Counted from the stretch's first letter, positions 52,386-61,741 are shown. The stretch: DNA of 64,000 nucleotides from Bacillota bacterium (GCA_023421735.1 JAEZSP010000052.1:1-64000); one strand, 5' to 3'. Made by a program: numbers and translations. Notes: a model not told the origin generated them from the letters alone.

Positions 52386-53000
52386 ATGAAGATCATTAGA
52401 GCGGAGCGCACGGATACGGATGTTTTTGCGAAAAGGGAGTTGGATCACGGGGCGTGTTGTTTTTATTCCGAAGACAAGAAGAATCGATACTATTTCAAAA
52501 TACGAGGGCGCAAAGCGACGCTTTATACAAATGCAAACCGGTATATCGAGGAGGCAATCGATGAATTCCTGTTTTATTCGGGGTTCATTCAGATAATTCA
52601 GGATGTGGATGGCCGGGTGATTGCGGCCAGAACGCCCAATGCGCCCTATTTATATGAGGTTGCCCAAATACAACCGAGCCAGTTTTACGTGAATGAGGAA
52701 AAGCTTGAAGGTTGCAAAAAATGGATCAAAAGCCATGCGGACATTGTGATCCCGATCGTGCAAAAAGACGGGAAGAGCATTTCACTCGACGGGCATACGC
52801 GGTTAAGGGCCGCGCTTGATTTGGGGTATCCTCGCGTATATGTTTATTTGAGTCCCTATGACGATACGATTTTTCACTTCGTCGAGGAGGCGATCCGGCG
52901 TGGCATCACCAGCGTTGCCGACATGGAGCTTGTGAGCGACGCGGACTACAGGCGAAAATGGGATCAATTTTGCGACGACTTATTTGCCGGACTGCCGTGA
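52386..53000 (+). CDS. ParB-like domain protein of unknown function
   Basis: A 204-residue protein. The C-terminal part has the ParB/sulfiredoxin-like pattern: IQPSQFYVNEEKLEG, DIVIPIVQKDGKSISLDGHTRLRAALDLG, where DGHTR corresponds to the nucleotide-binding GxxR box. The N-terminal 90 residues (FAKRELDHGACCFYSEDKKNRYYFKI) are a separate module. This is not a chromosome-segregation ParB: it lacks the DNA-binding helix-turn-helix part. A hairpin terminator separates it from a converging gene. Function unknown. Confidence 0.65.
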   Translation: MKIIRAERTDTDVFAKRELDHGACCFYSEDKKNRYYFKIRGRKATLYTNANRYIEEAIDEFLFYSGFIQIIQDVDGRVIAARTPNAPYLYEVAQIQPSQFYVNEEKLEGCKKWIKSHADIVIPIVQKDGKSISLDGHTRLRAALDLGYPRVYVYLSPYDDTIFHFVEEAIRRGITSVADMELVSDADYRRKWDQFCDDLFAGLP

Positions 53001-53046
53001 TTGGAAGAAGAGGGGACCAGATCCGCACCGGATGGGTGAGAAAAGG

Positions 53047-53076
53047 AAAGGCGCTCTCCGAAAGGAGGGCGCCTTT
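53047..53076. terminator. Bidirectional terminator
   Basis: A 13-bp stem with one G-U pair, GAAA tetraloop, and TTT/AAA flanks between two converging genes. Confidence 0.75.
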
Positions 53077-53099
53077 GAGGAATTCTGCATGAACGCATG

Positions 53100-53882
53100 T
53101 CACACGGACAAGGCGAATTGGACGACTTGTCTGATATAATCCTGTCTGGTTGCGGAGAAATCCGCGTTTCCCCATGTCCACCCGGCCTGCGTTTCAGAAA
53201 GCGGATGCTTATCAGAACAAAGCAGGATGGAGACGGCGGGAATCGAGTAATACCGACCGACTGCCAGGAGTGCGGACGACTCCAGATCGACGCCAACGCA
53301 GCCTTTTTCCCTCCAGTACGCTTCTTTTGCGTATGTTTGCCGATAGAAGGAATCGGTGGTCACGGTGTCCGCGGAAATGACTGTAAACTTATCGGCAAAG
53401 CCGGACACGGCATGGTTAAATAAAGACTGGTCCGCGACGGCGTATTCAATCTCCTCATAATAATGATGCGAGGTACCTTCTTCGCACAGTATCCTTTGCG
53501 GAATGACGACGTCGCCGACCTGAATGTTCACGCCAAAGCCGCCGCACATACCGGCGACAATGACCTGCTGGACGCCCAGCGCCAGTATGGTTTCGAGCAG
53601 ATCGACAGCGGCGGGAGCGCCATAGCCGCCGTGCACAAAGCAAAGATTCTCGTTGCCCTTGAGGGAAATGCATGCGGAATCGGCGATAAAACAAGGGAGC
53701 CGCTCTACGAGAACCGTGGTGTCATAATGCGTTTTGAGATAGGACATGGCTTTTCCCATTTCGAAAATTACGCATGTATTGGGAAGTATGATCTCTGATG
53801 CGCTTCCGTGCGGACTATGGATGTGCCGTTCGGCGGTGATCACCGGGGATGTCCTGTCGTTTGCAAGAGTCCATTTCATCAT
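53100..53882 (-). CDS. Nucleoside phosphorylase family protein
   Basis: A 260-residue protein of the PNP/UDP phosphorylase superfamily, which splits nucleosides with phosphate. IVAGMCGGFGVNIQVGDVVIPQRI, the CVGVDLESSALLAVGRYY segment (the purine/ribose-binding ME-SA region) and SILLCSDKH are typical. Position suggests purine or uridine salvage, but base specificity is not clear. It has its own promoter and a terminator. Confidence 0.87.
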   Translation of the reverse strand: MMKWTLANDRTSPVITAERHIHSPHGSASEIILPNTCVIFEMGKAMSYLKTHYDTTVLVERLPCFIADSACISLKGNENLCFVHGGYGAPAAVDLLETILALGVQQVIVAGMCGGFGVNIQVGDVVIPQRILCEEGTSHHYYEEIEYAVADQSLFNHAVSGFADKFTVISADTVTTDSFYRQTYAKEAYWREKGCVGVDLESSALLAVGRYYSIPAVSILLCSDKHPLSETQAGWTWGNADFSATRQDYIRQVVQFALSV

Positions 53883-53940
53883 GTTTGCCTCGCTCGGTCA
53901 TCCTTTTTTGATCGGATTGATGGGAAAATCCGTGAAACAA

Positions 53941-53969
53941 ACTGTAACATAACCACACAAAACTGTCAA
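53941..53969 (-). promoter_or_regulatory. Promoter of the nucleoside phosphorylase gene
   Basis: On the minus strand TTGACA, 17 bases, TACAGT, about 60 bases before the start codon. Confidence 0.75.
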
Positions 53970-54020
53970 GAAAGCCAATGGCTGATTGTGATCGGGCGCG
54001 CGTATGAATGCGCACCGCAC

Positions 54021-55214
54021 TTAGCCGGGATTGTCCATAAGCGGGCAGAGACGGCGCGCGCTGCCTTGAAGCGGATGGCCTGTCCGATCGCATGCAAAGA
54101 ACGGTGTCTGAAGCGCCTGGATGAGCGTGCCTGTGTGGATGTTTGCATCTGCGTTATGGATGAAGGCGCAAGGCCCGACATTCCCTGCTGCGTTGATGGT
54201 CAGAAAATGGCGTCTGCCCGCGATACAGCCGCCCGCGGACGCCGTGTCATTGCAGAAATCCACGGTATAAAGGGGCTTTGTCTTCCTGAATTCGAGCACA
54301 CGGCGGCTTATGAATGCGCGTTGTTCAGGCGCGGGCATCTGATCCCTTCCCGCATCCCCTCCGGTTGGCAGGGAGGGGAAAAGCAATGCGAACTTTGCGC
54401 CCAACGCGATCATCTTGTCGAACCACGCTTCGCTGGCGAAGCCCGAAACGATCCCGGACGTGTGGCGGCAGAATACGCCGAAAGGCAGACTGTTTTCCAG
54501 CAGCATGCTTGTCGCAGCGCGCACCTTGGCGAGAGTTCCTTTGCCGCGCAGGGCGTCGGTTTCCGTCGCAAGTTCCGCGACCGAGATGGCAAGGATGAGG
54601 TTTTTCACCCGTCGCATGTCGGCAGCAAAGGGTTTGTCGATGCATGTCCCATTTGTGAAGGCCAGGAACGTACAATCCTGATGCTTATTGCAGAGCGCGA
54701 TGAGATCCCTTTTGCGCGCGAGAAGCTCGCAGCCCGCATAGGCATACAGATAGATGCCGATTTCCTTGCCCTGACAGATGACGGAATCGAGCGTATCGAA
54801 GTCCAGGCCGGGCTTGCAGCTGTCATCCGCAGTCCTGCTGTCCATGAAAAGGCAACTGTGAGCGTCGGTCGGGTCCATGAAGATTGCACACGGCACATCG
54901 CAGCCGTACCGTGCGCGCGCCGCAGCGCGGATGGGTGCGGAGAGGATGGCGGCATGTAAGACGATATTTTCAAACAGTTTCCTGCGCACACCTGTGCCAA
55001 CGTTCGTCCACAGGCTGCAAAGGAGTTTGTACCAGTTGCTATTCCTGTCCGCGATGATGCGCCGGAATGCTTCCCGCTGCTCCCTGAGGACATCGTGTGC
55101 ATCGATCTGATCGACCCAGTCCAGAAGGTGCGGAAGATTCACTTCCGGGTCCCTGTCGAGATAGGCGTATGCCATGTGATACGCAGTTTGTTTAGGACCT
55201 GTCGAAATGCCCAT
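54021..55214 (-). CDS. Radical-SAM-family protein without cluster cysteines
   Basis: A 397-residue intact frame. It resembles a clostridial radical SAM family in TNVGTGVRRKLFENIVLHAA, DFDTLDSVICQGKEIGIYLY, CTFLAFTNGTCIDKPFA and GGCIAGRRHFLTINAAGNVGPCAFIHN. Family members have MDPTSACNLxCxGCW as the SAM-cluster site; here it reads MDPTDAHSCLFMDS, so the CxxxCxxC triad is gone. The GGEP motif is also altered (AGCEL). The C-terminal cysteines that may bind an auxiliary cluster remain. It therefore should not bind the catalytic 4Fe-4S cluster in the normal way. It could be a pseudoenzyme, or a gene beginning to decay without stops. GAGAGGGG precedes the start. It is not clearly linked to neighbours. 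Confidence 0.75.
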   Translation of the reverse strand: MGISTGPKQTAYHMAYAYLDRDPEVNLPHLLDWVDQIDAHDVLREQREAFRRIIADRNSNWYKLLCSLWTNVGTGVRRKLFENIVLHAAILSAPIRAAARARYGCDVPCAIFMDPTDAHSCLFMDSRTADDSCKPGLDFDTLDSVICQGKEIGIYLYAYAGCELLARKRDLIALCNKHQDCTFLAFTNGTCIDKPFAADMRRVKNLILAISVAELATETDALRGKGTLAKVRAATSMLLENSLPFGVFCRHTSGIVSGFASEAWFDKMIALGAKFALLFPSLPTGGDAGRDQMPAPEQRAFISRRVLEFRKTKPLYTVDFCNDTASAGGCIAGRRHFLTINAAGNVGPCAFIHNADANIHTGTLIQALQTPFFACDRTGHPLQGSARRLCPLMDNPG

Positions 55215-55330
55215 TCATATCACCCCTCTCAGTATTCATCTTAGCAGGCCAATTCGCCGTGCGCCATAGAACGCGCCCGAAGCGTCAAAATCCGGCCAGA
55301 TCGCCTCTTTTGTCGGTCGGGCACATGGGC

Positions 55331-55364
55331 GGGGGCATGCGGACGGCGATGTCCCCGTGCCCCC
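55331..55364. terminator. Hairpin downstream of the YhgE-like gene
   Basis: GGGGGCA and TGCCCCC form a 7-bp stem with a further GGAC/GTCC inside. It lies just after the stop of the minus-strand export operon but lacks a T-run. Confidence 0.4.
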
Positions 55365-55380
55365 TTGCACGCCTTATCGG

Positions 55381-57252
55381 TTATTTTACCGCGCTGCTGC
55401 GATACAGGAACACGCAGTGCGCGTTCATGCCATCTGCCGCTTCGGTGTAGAGGCCATAGGCCGAGCCGCCCGCGAAGGCGTCATCGACCGAGGCGACGAG
55501 TGCGGCCAGCGTGTCGTTCACGTAGGATGCAATCTCGCCCACGCCTTCGCCGTCAAATTGCGCCAAGCCGTCCGCGAGTTCTGCCACGCCGTCGTTCAGG
55601 TCGGATGCGCCGCTTGCGAGGCGATCGGCACCGATCGAGAGGGAGGAACTGCCCTCTTTCAGGGTCTTTGCGCCCTCGGAAAGTTGATCCGCACCCGCTG
55701 CGGCGCTTGTGACGCCGGAGGTGTAGGAGATGATTCCCTGATAGAATGTCTGATAACTGTCGAGTGCTTCCCGTAGAGCGGCGAGCGCATCGGCCTGTTC
55801 CGAAATCGCGGACAGTGCTGCGGTGACGCCCTGATCAATTTTTGCCTGCACATCGTCGCCCGCGAGGTTCTGACGGACGAGCGTCGCCACCTGTTCGTCG
55901 GTTTCGGATTCGATTTGTGCCCGAATCCCGTCACTCTGCATTGCTGCGTCCAGTGCCTGGCTGATCTGCAGGCTCGTTGCATCCGGAATCTGGCCCGCCT
56001 GAACGGCAGTCGTATAGTCCGCTGCCGTCATGTCAAGGCCCGCCTTTTGAAGAACCGTCTCGAGCGCCTTTGTTTGAACGGCCTGCGTGACCTGTGCGGC
56101 GATGTCGTCGCGCTTGGCTTCGACGGCTTCCTGCACCTGCGCTTGCGCGGCTGTGGTGACGAGCGCGCGAATGCCGTCCTCAGAGGAGATGGAATCGAGT
56201 ACGTCCGCATAGTTCTCAATGGTCAGTGTCGGAACGGGAATACCCGCGTCGGCAAACGACGCGAGCTGTTGGTTGGCGGTTTCGATGAGATGTTCGAACA
56301 CGGACTTTGCCCCGGCGGTGAGTGCATCGTTGTTTTCGGTGAGGGCGTTCAAGCCGTCCACGAGGTCATTGACGCCGGAGAGCAACGCGGCGGCGCCGTC
56401 ATCGAGGTCCTTTGCGCCATCCGCAAGGTTTACTGCGCCGTCCACCAAGTCGGATGCGCCGCCTGCGAGAGACGCGCTGCCATCCACGAGTTGACCGGAT
56501 GCGTCGGCAAGGTCGGAGGTCGTTGAGACGAGCTGGTCAAACGCATCGTCGAGGGCATCGGAAATGGACGTATCGCCGATGGGCGCGAGTAGGGTAAGCG
56601 TGCCGATGAGCGAAAAGTCGGTGGTGTCGGCCGTTACGGTGATGCTTTCGGGAATCTCGACATCCGCGTCTTCCGGCAAAGCCAGCTTTTCGGTCAAGCC
56701 CGGCACGGCGATGCCCACGATGGCGTAGCGGCTCCCATCCGAGAGGCAGATGCCGTTTGTGACCATGACATTTGAGAACTGATCCGCGTCGAGCACCAAT
56801 GCCGTCATCGCCACGAAGGGCGCGTAAGGCTCCGTTGCGTTTTCGTATGTAAAGGTGAGCGTAACCGTACCCGCCTGCCCCGCAAGTTGCTCCGGTGTCA
56901 CTTCTGTGCCGTCTACAGAATAGCTGATCCGCGTGGCGACGGGGAGCGATCGGTCGGAGGTGCCCTGATAGTAAATGTCGCTCCCGTTTGCGGCCCATGC
57001 GAGGGATTCGCCCGACTGGGTGAACGTCTGATCGCCGCCCATGTTTTCAATGCTGGAGAGCGTACTCACATCCTCGATTGTGTCGAGGCGATCTGCGTTT
57101 ATGAGGTGGTCGGAGACGATGATCTTTGTGGGCGTACCGGCGGCATCCGAGATGACGTAAACGGTCTCACGCTTTGCGGCTTCTCCGCGCGCGGGGAGTG
57201 AAACGAGAAGGAGTGCCAGGAGGATGGCGATGATTTTCCGATTCATATTCAT
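55381..57252 (-). CDS. YhgE-like exported protein with DG heptad repeats
   Basis: A 623-residue protein with a signal peptide (KIIAILLALLLVSLPARGEA). Residues about 275-335 and 540-595 carry heptads of the L-x-D/S-G-A form (LVDGAVNLADGAKDLDDGAAALL; SLSIGADRLASGASDLNDGVAEL), as in YhgE/Pip-type proteins that form long coiled stalks. No C-terminal membrane cluster is seen, so it differs from full YhgE. Its ATG overlaps the stop of the MMPL gene in ATGA, so it is translated with that transporter, and it probably works with it as an extracytoplasmic partner. Confidence 0.8.
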   Translation of the reverse strand: MNMNRKIIAILLALLLVSLPARGEAAKRETVYVISDAAGTPTKIIVSDHLINADRLDTIEDVSTLSSIENMGGDQTFTQSGESLAWAANGSDIYYQGTSDRSLPVATRISYSVDGTEVTPEQLAGQAGTVTLTFTYENATEPYAPFVAMTALVLDADQFSNVMVTNGICLSDGSRYAIVGIAVPGLTEKLALPEDADVEIPESITVTADTTDFSLIGTLTLLAPIGDTSISDALDDAFDQLVSTTSDLADASGQLVDGSASLAGGASDLVDGAVNLADGAKDLDDGAAALLSGVNDLVDGLNALTENNDALTAGAKSVFEHLIETANQQLASFADAGIPVPTLTIENYADVLDSISSEDGIRALVTTAAQAQVQEAVEAKRDDIAAQVTQAVQTKALETVLQKAGLDMTAADYTTAVQAGQIPDATSLQISQALDAAMQSDGIRAQIESETDEQVATLVRQNLAGDDVQAKIDQGVTAALSAISEQADALAALREALDSYQTFYQGIISYTSGVTSAAAGADQLSEGAKTLKEGSSSLSIGADRLASGASDLNDGVAELADGLAQFDGEGVGEIASYVNDTLAALVASVDDAFAGGSAYGLYTEAADGMNAHCVFLYRSSAVK

Positions 57253-59339
57253 TTGCTTCCTTTCGATTCTCTTTTTGCGACACCGCGCAGGCCGAGGCTC
57301 GTGCGTATGATGATCGCGTCGAACGCCAGCAGCAGCGAGGGCAGGATGGTCAAAACGACCGTGACGCTCAATATCGCGCCGCGCGCCATGAGCAGGCACA
57401 TGGAACTGATGATGTCAATATCGGAATAGAGACCCACGCCAATGGTGGCTGCGAAGAAGCCGAGGCCGCTGACGAGGATGGACTGTGCCGACGAGGAGAG
57501 CGCGGTATGGACTGCCTCATGTCGATCCATGCCGCCCCTGCGCGCCTGTTGGTAGCGCGTGGTCATGAGAATGGCGTAATCGACGGTCGATCCGAGCTGT
57601 ATGGTGCTGATGAGGATCGATGCGATGAACGGCAGCGTTGTACCCGTATAATAGGGGATACCGAGGTTGATGAAGATCGCAAACTCGATGATGGAAACGA
57701 GCACCACCGGCAGCGCGATCGATTTCAGGACGAACAGGATGATGAGGAAGATCACCGCGATGGAGATGATGCTCACCACCTTGAAATCGTGATCCGTCAG
57801 GGCGATCAGATCCTTGGTGAGGGGAGCCTCGCCGATCAGCATCGCGCCGGAATCGTACTGTTTCACGATAGCGTTGATTTGATCGATCTGCCGGTTGATT
57901 TCGTCCGTGGAGGTGACATACTGCGACGCGATCAGCATGAGCTGGTCATCGCCGTCCACGAGCGCGGATGTCGCCCCAGCCGGCAGAAACGCCGTCGGAA
58001 TCGCAGGACCGATGACGGTGTTTTGCCCGAGCATGTACTTCACGCCGTCCAGCGTCTCAATCTGTTCGGTCATCGCATCCATGTCTTTGATCGGCATGTC
58101 GGCGCGCACGAGCAGGAGGTGCATGGTGGACATATCGAATTCGCTTGAGAGCTTCTCATTTGCGACGATGCTGTCGAGGTCGTCCGGTAGAACGTTGCTC
58201 ATGTCGTAGTACACCTGCACGTGATTGTAGCCGTAGAGCGCAGGCGCGATCAGGAGGAGAAGCGCCGCGATGAACCAGACCCGGTGCCTGGTGACAAACC
58301 GCGCGAGCGGGTCCATGGAAGGGAGAAGCGGCTTATGCGAGAGCTTCGTAATCGGACGATCAAAGATCAGGATGAGGCAAGGAAGCACCGTTATCGTGGC
58401 AACGACGCCCAGCACCACGCCCTTTGCCATCACGATGCCCAGGTCGCGGCCCAACGTGAAGCTCATGAAGCAAATGGAGAGAAAGCCGGCGACGGTTGTG
58501 AGCGAGCTGCCCACGATGGAGGCGAGCGTGAGCGCGATGGCCTTTGCCATTGCTTCTTCGCGCGTTTCCACCAGCCGCTTCTGTTCCGAATAGCTGTGCC
58601 AGAGGAAGATGGAGTAATCGAGCGTCACCGCCAGTTGCAATACCGCCGCGATTGCCTTTGTGATGTAAGAGATTTCGCCCAGAACGGCGTTCGAACCCAT
58701 GTTATAGACGATTGCAACGCCGATGGAAAACAGGAACAAAAACGGAAGCAGCAACGAATCCATCGTCAGCGCCAGTACCGCGCATGCGAGCAGCACTGCG
58801 ATCATGACATAGCGCGCTTCCTGCTCATTCACGAGGTCCTTGGTGTCCGTAACGACCGCCGAAATGCCGCTTACGAAGCACTGCCTGCCCGCGAGCGTGC
58901 GGATTTCGGCGATGGCGTCCATGGTACTCTTTGCAGAGGCCGAATCGTCAAAGAACACGGCCATGAGCGTGCTATCGCCCGATACGAACGCATCATAAAC
59001 CGCGTCGGGCAATATCTCCTTGGGAACGGTCACGTCCATCATACAATCATACCAGAGCGCCGATTCCACATGGTCGACAGCTTCGATTTTCGCGCGCAGG
59101 GCGGAAACGCCCCTATCATCCATGCCGTCGATGACGAGCAGGGAGAATGCCCCCTTTCCAAAGTCGTTTTGAAGAATATCCTCTCCCCGCACGGTTTCGA
59201 GGTCGTCCGGCAGATAATACAAGAGGTCGTAGTTCACTTGCGTGTGCGCGATGCCGATGAACGATGGGATCAGGAGCAAAAGCCCCATGATCAGAATCGG
59301 CACGCGGCGGCGCGCAATCCATTTTCCGAATCCATACAT
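57249..59339 (-). CDS. MMPL/RND-family transporter
   Basis: A 696-residue transporter with two homologous halves, each a membrane helix, an extracytoplasmic loop domain and five more helices. The N-terminal half has VNYDLLYYLPDDLETVRGED and LQLAVTLDYSIFLWHSYSEQ; the second has VYYDMSNVLPDDLDSIVANE and IQLGSTVDYAILMTTRYQQ. The paired G/V-T-x-D-Y helices are the proton-relay positions of MMPL proteins. It probably exports a lipid or hydrophobic compound. AAGGAGGG precedes the ATG. It is transcribed away from two TetR genes over a shared control region. Confidence 0.9.
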   Translation of the reverse strand: MYGFGKWIARRRVPILIMGLLLLIPSFIGIAHTQVNYDLLYYLPDDLETVRGEDILQNDFGKGAFSLLVIDGMDDRGVSALRAKIEAVDHVESALWYDCMMDVTVPKEILPDAVYDAFVSGDSTLMAVFFDDSASAKSTMDAIAEIRTLAGRQCFVSGISAVVTDTKDLVNEQEARYVMIAVLLACAVLALTMDSLLLPFLFLFSIGVAIVYNMGSNAVLGEISYITKAIAAVLQLAVTLDYSIFLWHSYSEQKRLVETREEAMAKAIALTLASIVGSSLTTVAGFLSICFMSFTLGRDLGIVMAKGVVLGVVATITVLPCLILIFDRPITKLSHKPLLPSMDPLARFVTRHRVWFIAALLLLIAPALYGYNHVQVYYDMSNVLPDDLDSIVANEKLSSEFDMSTMHLLLVRADMPIKDMDAMTEQIETLDGVKYMLGQNTVIGPAIPTAFLPAGATSALVDGDDQLMLIASQYVTSTDEINRQIDQINAIVKQYDSGAMLIGEAPLTKDLIALTDHDFKVVSIISIAVIFLIILFVLKSIALPVVLVSIIEFAIFINLGIPYYTGTTLPFIASILISTIQLGSTVDYAILMTTRYQQARRGGMDRHEAVHTALSSSAQSILVSGLGFFAATIGVGLYSDIDIISSMCLLMARGAILSVTVVLTILPSLLLAFDAIIIRTSLGLRGVAKRESKGSK

Positions 59340-59423
59340 GCCAGTACCCTCCTTGTTTTACGCACCGGAGTATACCGCGCAATGCGGCGTCATGGAATAG
59401 ACAACGCTTTGCGGCTGTTTGAA

Positions 59424-59451
59424 TTTTAGACAAACGTATAAAATTGTCTAT
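59424..59451 (-). promoter_or_regulatory. Export-operon promoter with embedded TetR-type operator
   Basis: TAGACAA-N10-TTGTCTA is a perfect inverted repeat at 59428-59451. On the minus strand it covers TAGACA (-35 like), 16 bases, and TAAAAT (-10). A third TAGACAA lies at 59398-59404. A repressor bound here would block the MMPL operon, and the two TetR genes start just to the right. Confidence 0.65.
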
Positions 59452-59499
59452 CGCCGGAGTCCGGATGCGCGTGTTATAATGAAAATGGAGTGGTGCGAC

Positions 59500-60084
59500 A
59501 TGAAATACGTGACATCTGAAAGGACAAAGAGCGAACTTGCGGAGGCGCTCAAGCGCCTTTTGGCCGAAAGATCCTTGGGTGAGATTACCGTAAAGGACAT
59601 TGCCGGGCTGTGCGGCGTCAACCGCCAGACGTTTTATTATCATTTTTTGGACATACATGCGCTCGCGGAGTGGATGTTCACATGCGAATCGGGCAAGCTG
59701 GTCGCCGCCTGCCGCGAATGCGATTCCATCGAAGACGCGATCGTTCGCCTGATGGAATACCTGCGGGTGAACCGCCCCGCCTTTATGGGGCTTCTCCGAA
59801 ATCGAGGAAGGGAGTACATCGCGCGCCTCATCACGGATGATGCGTGCGTTGCGATCCGCGATTATGCGGACAAATTCCTCCGACGGGAGATCGACAGTTT
59901 TGACCAACATTTTTACGCCGCCGCGATCACGCAAAGCGCGCTTGGCTGGCTCGAGGGCGGCATGCTGGAGCGGCCTACGGAGCTGGCGAAGCGCATGATG
60001 AAGCTTTTGACGAAGGGACTTGCGACGAACGGAGGGGAGCCTTATGGCCAATCGGACGAAAATGCATCTGGTGCAGGCGTTTAA
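59500..60084 (+). CDS. TetR-family regulator 1
   Basis: A 194-residue DhaS-like TetR protein. The N-terminal helix-turn-helix is EITVKDIAGLCGVNRQTFYYHFLDIHAL; the rest is a ligand-binding helical domain ending near GWLEGGMLERPTELAKR. ATG 59500 is used because GGAG lies 9 bases upstream; ATGs at 59479 and 59485 are possible. A TATAAT at 59475-59480 may be its -10 box. It is divergent from the MMPL operon and is the likely repressor of it. It overlaps the next TetR gene by 41 bases. Confidence 0.87.
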   Translation: MKYVTSERTKSELAEALKRLLAERSLGEITVKDIAGLCGVNRQTFYYHFLDIHALAEWMFTCESGKLVAACRECDSIEDAIVRLMEYLRVNRPAFMGLLRNRGREYIARLITDDACVAIRDYADKFLRREIDSFDQHFYAAAITQSALGWLEGGMLERPTELAKRMMKLLTKGLATNGGEPYGQSDENASGAGV

Positions 60085-60649
60085 GAAGCTCGCGGAAAAA
60101 AAGCCGTTTGAAAAGATCACAATACAGGATATATGCGACGAATCCGGCTACAACCGCCAGACGTTTTACTATCACTTTCACGACATCTACGACATGATCA
60201 AATGGGTCGTAAAATCAGACCTGGATGCGTTGCTCTTCGAGGGAGACGAGATCGCGAGCTGGCATGAGGGCGTTTTGCGCATTGCGCAGTACATGACGGA
60301 TAACCGGCGCGTGGTGGTGAATCTGTGCGGTTCGCTAAGCCGTGAAGAGCTTGAAAATTACCTTTACAATGCGAACGACCGTCTGGCCCGCTTGCTCATT
60401 CAAAAAGCGCCGGAGGGGGCGCTGATTTCGGAGAGAGACGCGGATTTCATCGCCAATCTGCTGAAATTCGTGAGTGTGGGCTTTATGCTGGATTGGGTCA
60501 AGGGCGGCATGGGAGAGGATCCCGAGGCGTTTATCAAAGAGTTGGATCGGATCTTTGGCGGGACAATTGAGACGGCGCTTGCGCGTTGCGCGACAAAAGC
60601 GGAACAATCCGCCGTCGACACGCCGTGGGTAAAAATAAATGGGAAATGA
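60044..60649 (+). CDS. TetR-family regulator 2
   Basis: A 201-residue paralogue of regulator 1. The DNA-binding part is KITIQDICDESGYNRQTFYYHFHDIYDMI, nearly the same recognition helix (NRQTFYYHF) as its neighbour, so both may bind the same operator. GGAGGGGAG lies 5 bases before ATG 60044, inside the previous gene. The pair could act as a heterodimer or respond to two ligands. Confidence 0.87.
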   Translation: MANRTKMHLVQAFKKLAEKKPFEKITIQDICDESGYNRQTFYYHFHDIYDMIKWVVKSDLDALLFEGDEIASWHEGVLRIAQYMTDNRRVVVNLCGSLSREELENYLYNANDRLARLLIQKAPEGALISERDADFIANLLKFVSVGFMLDWVKGGMGEDPEAFIKELDRIFGGTIETALARCATKAEQSAVDTPWVKINGK

Positions 60650-60751
60650 AATGCGTTACCCGACTAATCCGAAGGACCCGCACGGCTTGGTACATTGCCG
60701 GACGCTGCATCTATCGAAAGTGCCTGAATCTGCGATGGCCAATGAAAGGCC

Positions 60752-60979
60752 TTATTTTGTGAGGTTATGATACTCGTCAATTGTCAGACCATATCGTATT
60801 TCATCATAAAACAGACCATCTGTATAAACTGTGTTCCTCAGTCGGCCTTCACGCACGAGACCGATTTTTTCGCACAGCCTGTTTGAAGCGTCGTTATAGG
60901 CAGCCGATGGGAAGTGCAAAAGCCTTGACCGCTCAATGGAAAACGTAACAAGTGCCACAATGATCATATAGAATGGCAT
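60752..60979 (-). pseudogene. GNAT acetyltransferase remnant
   Basis: About 75 codons match only the C-terminal part of a RimJ/RimL-type acetyltransferase: NDASNRLCEKIGLVREGRLRN and DGLFYDEIRYGLTIDEY. The acetyl-CoA-binding half is missing, and the frame has no ribosome binding site. It is a truncated gene. Confidence 0.6.
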
Positions 60980-61056
60980 GGCACATTCATATTTAAGCGA
61001 ATGTGTAGATAAAAAACTTTCAGAAGGATATTGCAATGACAAATATCTCCTTGTAG

Positions 61057-61664
61057 TTGGAGCTTCTTTCCGGAACCCCCGTTGCCTCCGCAAGCAATGT
61101 TGTTTTCGATCATGTGGCATTATCCGATGGAAACATTTCGTACAGCGCAGTGTCGGGTGTTATAACCATCAATAATCCCAGACGGTATTTGATCAACTGG
61201 TGGGTGGCCACCCAGTTATCGCAATCCACGCACGCGTCATTTTCCCCGATCTCTTCCCAGGGCGACGAACTGGCAGGCACTTCAGCGGTGAAAACGGGAG
61301 AAGTCGGCGGCGTGGGCGTCATCCTCGTCGAGGCCGCGCCGGTCACCGTATCGCTGGTAAACACGAGCGGCGCATCTTATAACGATGCGACCAATCCTTT
61401 GGTGAAGGCAGGTCGTGCACTCACAAACGATAACGCGGAAGGCGCCACCGGCGCCACCGGCCCCACTGGTCCGACAGGGCCTACGGGCGACACACCGGTC
61501 TGGTTGCGATCGGAGCAACGCTAAATAGAATCACGACGGGACTTTCGATTCCCGTAACTGCGCAGACGTGCCTGATGATGGTGTTTTCTGCCTCCGTTAC
61601 CGCTGGCATCGACATCGCAACGACTTTCAGCGGCTTTGTCAGCGCGGGTCTCGAAATCCAGTAA
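61057..61664 (+). pseudogene. Collagen-like/BclA-type surface protein remnant
   Basis: The first part, open from 61057 to 61524, has a C1q-like beta domain (SASNVVFDHVALSDGNISYSA, YLINWWVATQL, GGVGVILVEAAPVTVSLVN) and then collagen-type triplets GATGATGPTGPTGPTGD. It stops early. Just before that stop, another frame continues with family-like sequence GLVAIGATLNRITTGLSIP to VTAGIDIATTFSGFVSAGLEIQ and a stop at 61662-61664. So a frameshift lies near 61490-61500. No start codon with a ribosome binding site is seen. Such proteins coat spores or cells. It may be a real pseudogene or contain one sequencing error. Confidence 0.6.
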
Positions 61665-61692
61665 CACACAAGTTCGACCAAATGGGAATGCG

Positions 61693-61729
61693 CGCCCCGC
61701 GGCATCACAAATCGCCGCAGGGGCGTTTT
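61693..61729 (+). terminator. Terminator after the collagen-like remnant
   Basis: CGCCCC-GCGGC pairs with GCCGC-A-GGGGCG (one bulged A) and is followed by TTTT. Confidence 0.65.
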
Positions 61730-61741
61730 CAATTTGCAGGC

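Noticed and set aside
52386..53000. Chromosome partition protein ParB
   Set aside because: Only the nucleotide-binding box is similar; there is no helix-turn-helix domain, no ParA neighbour and no parS-like repeats.
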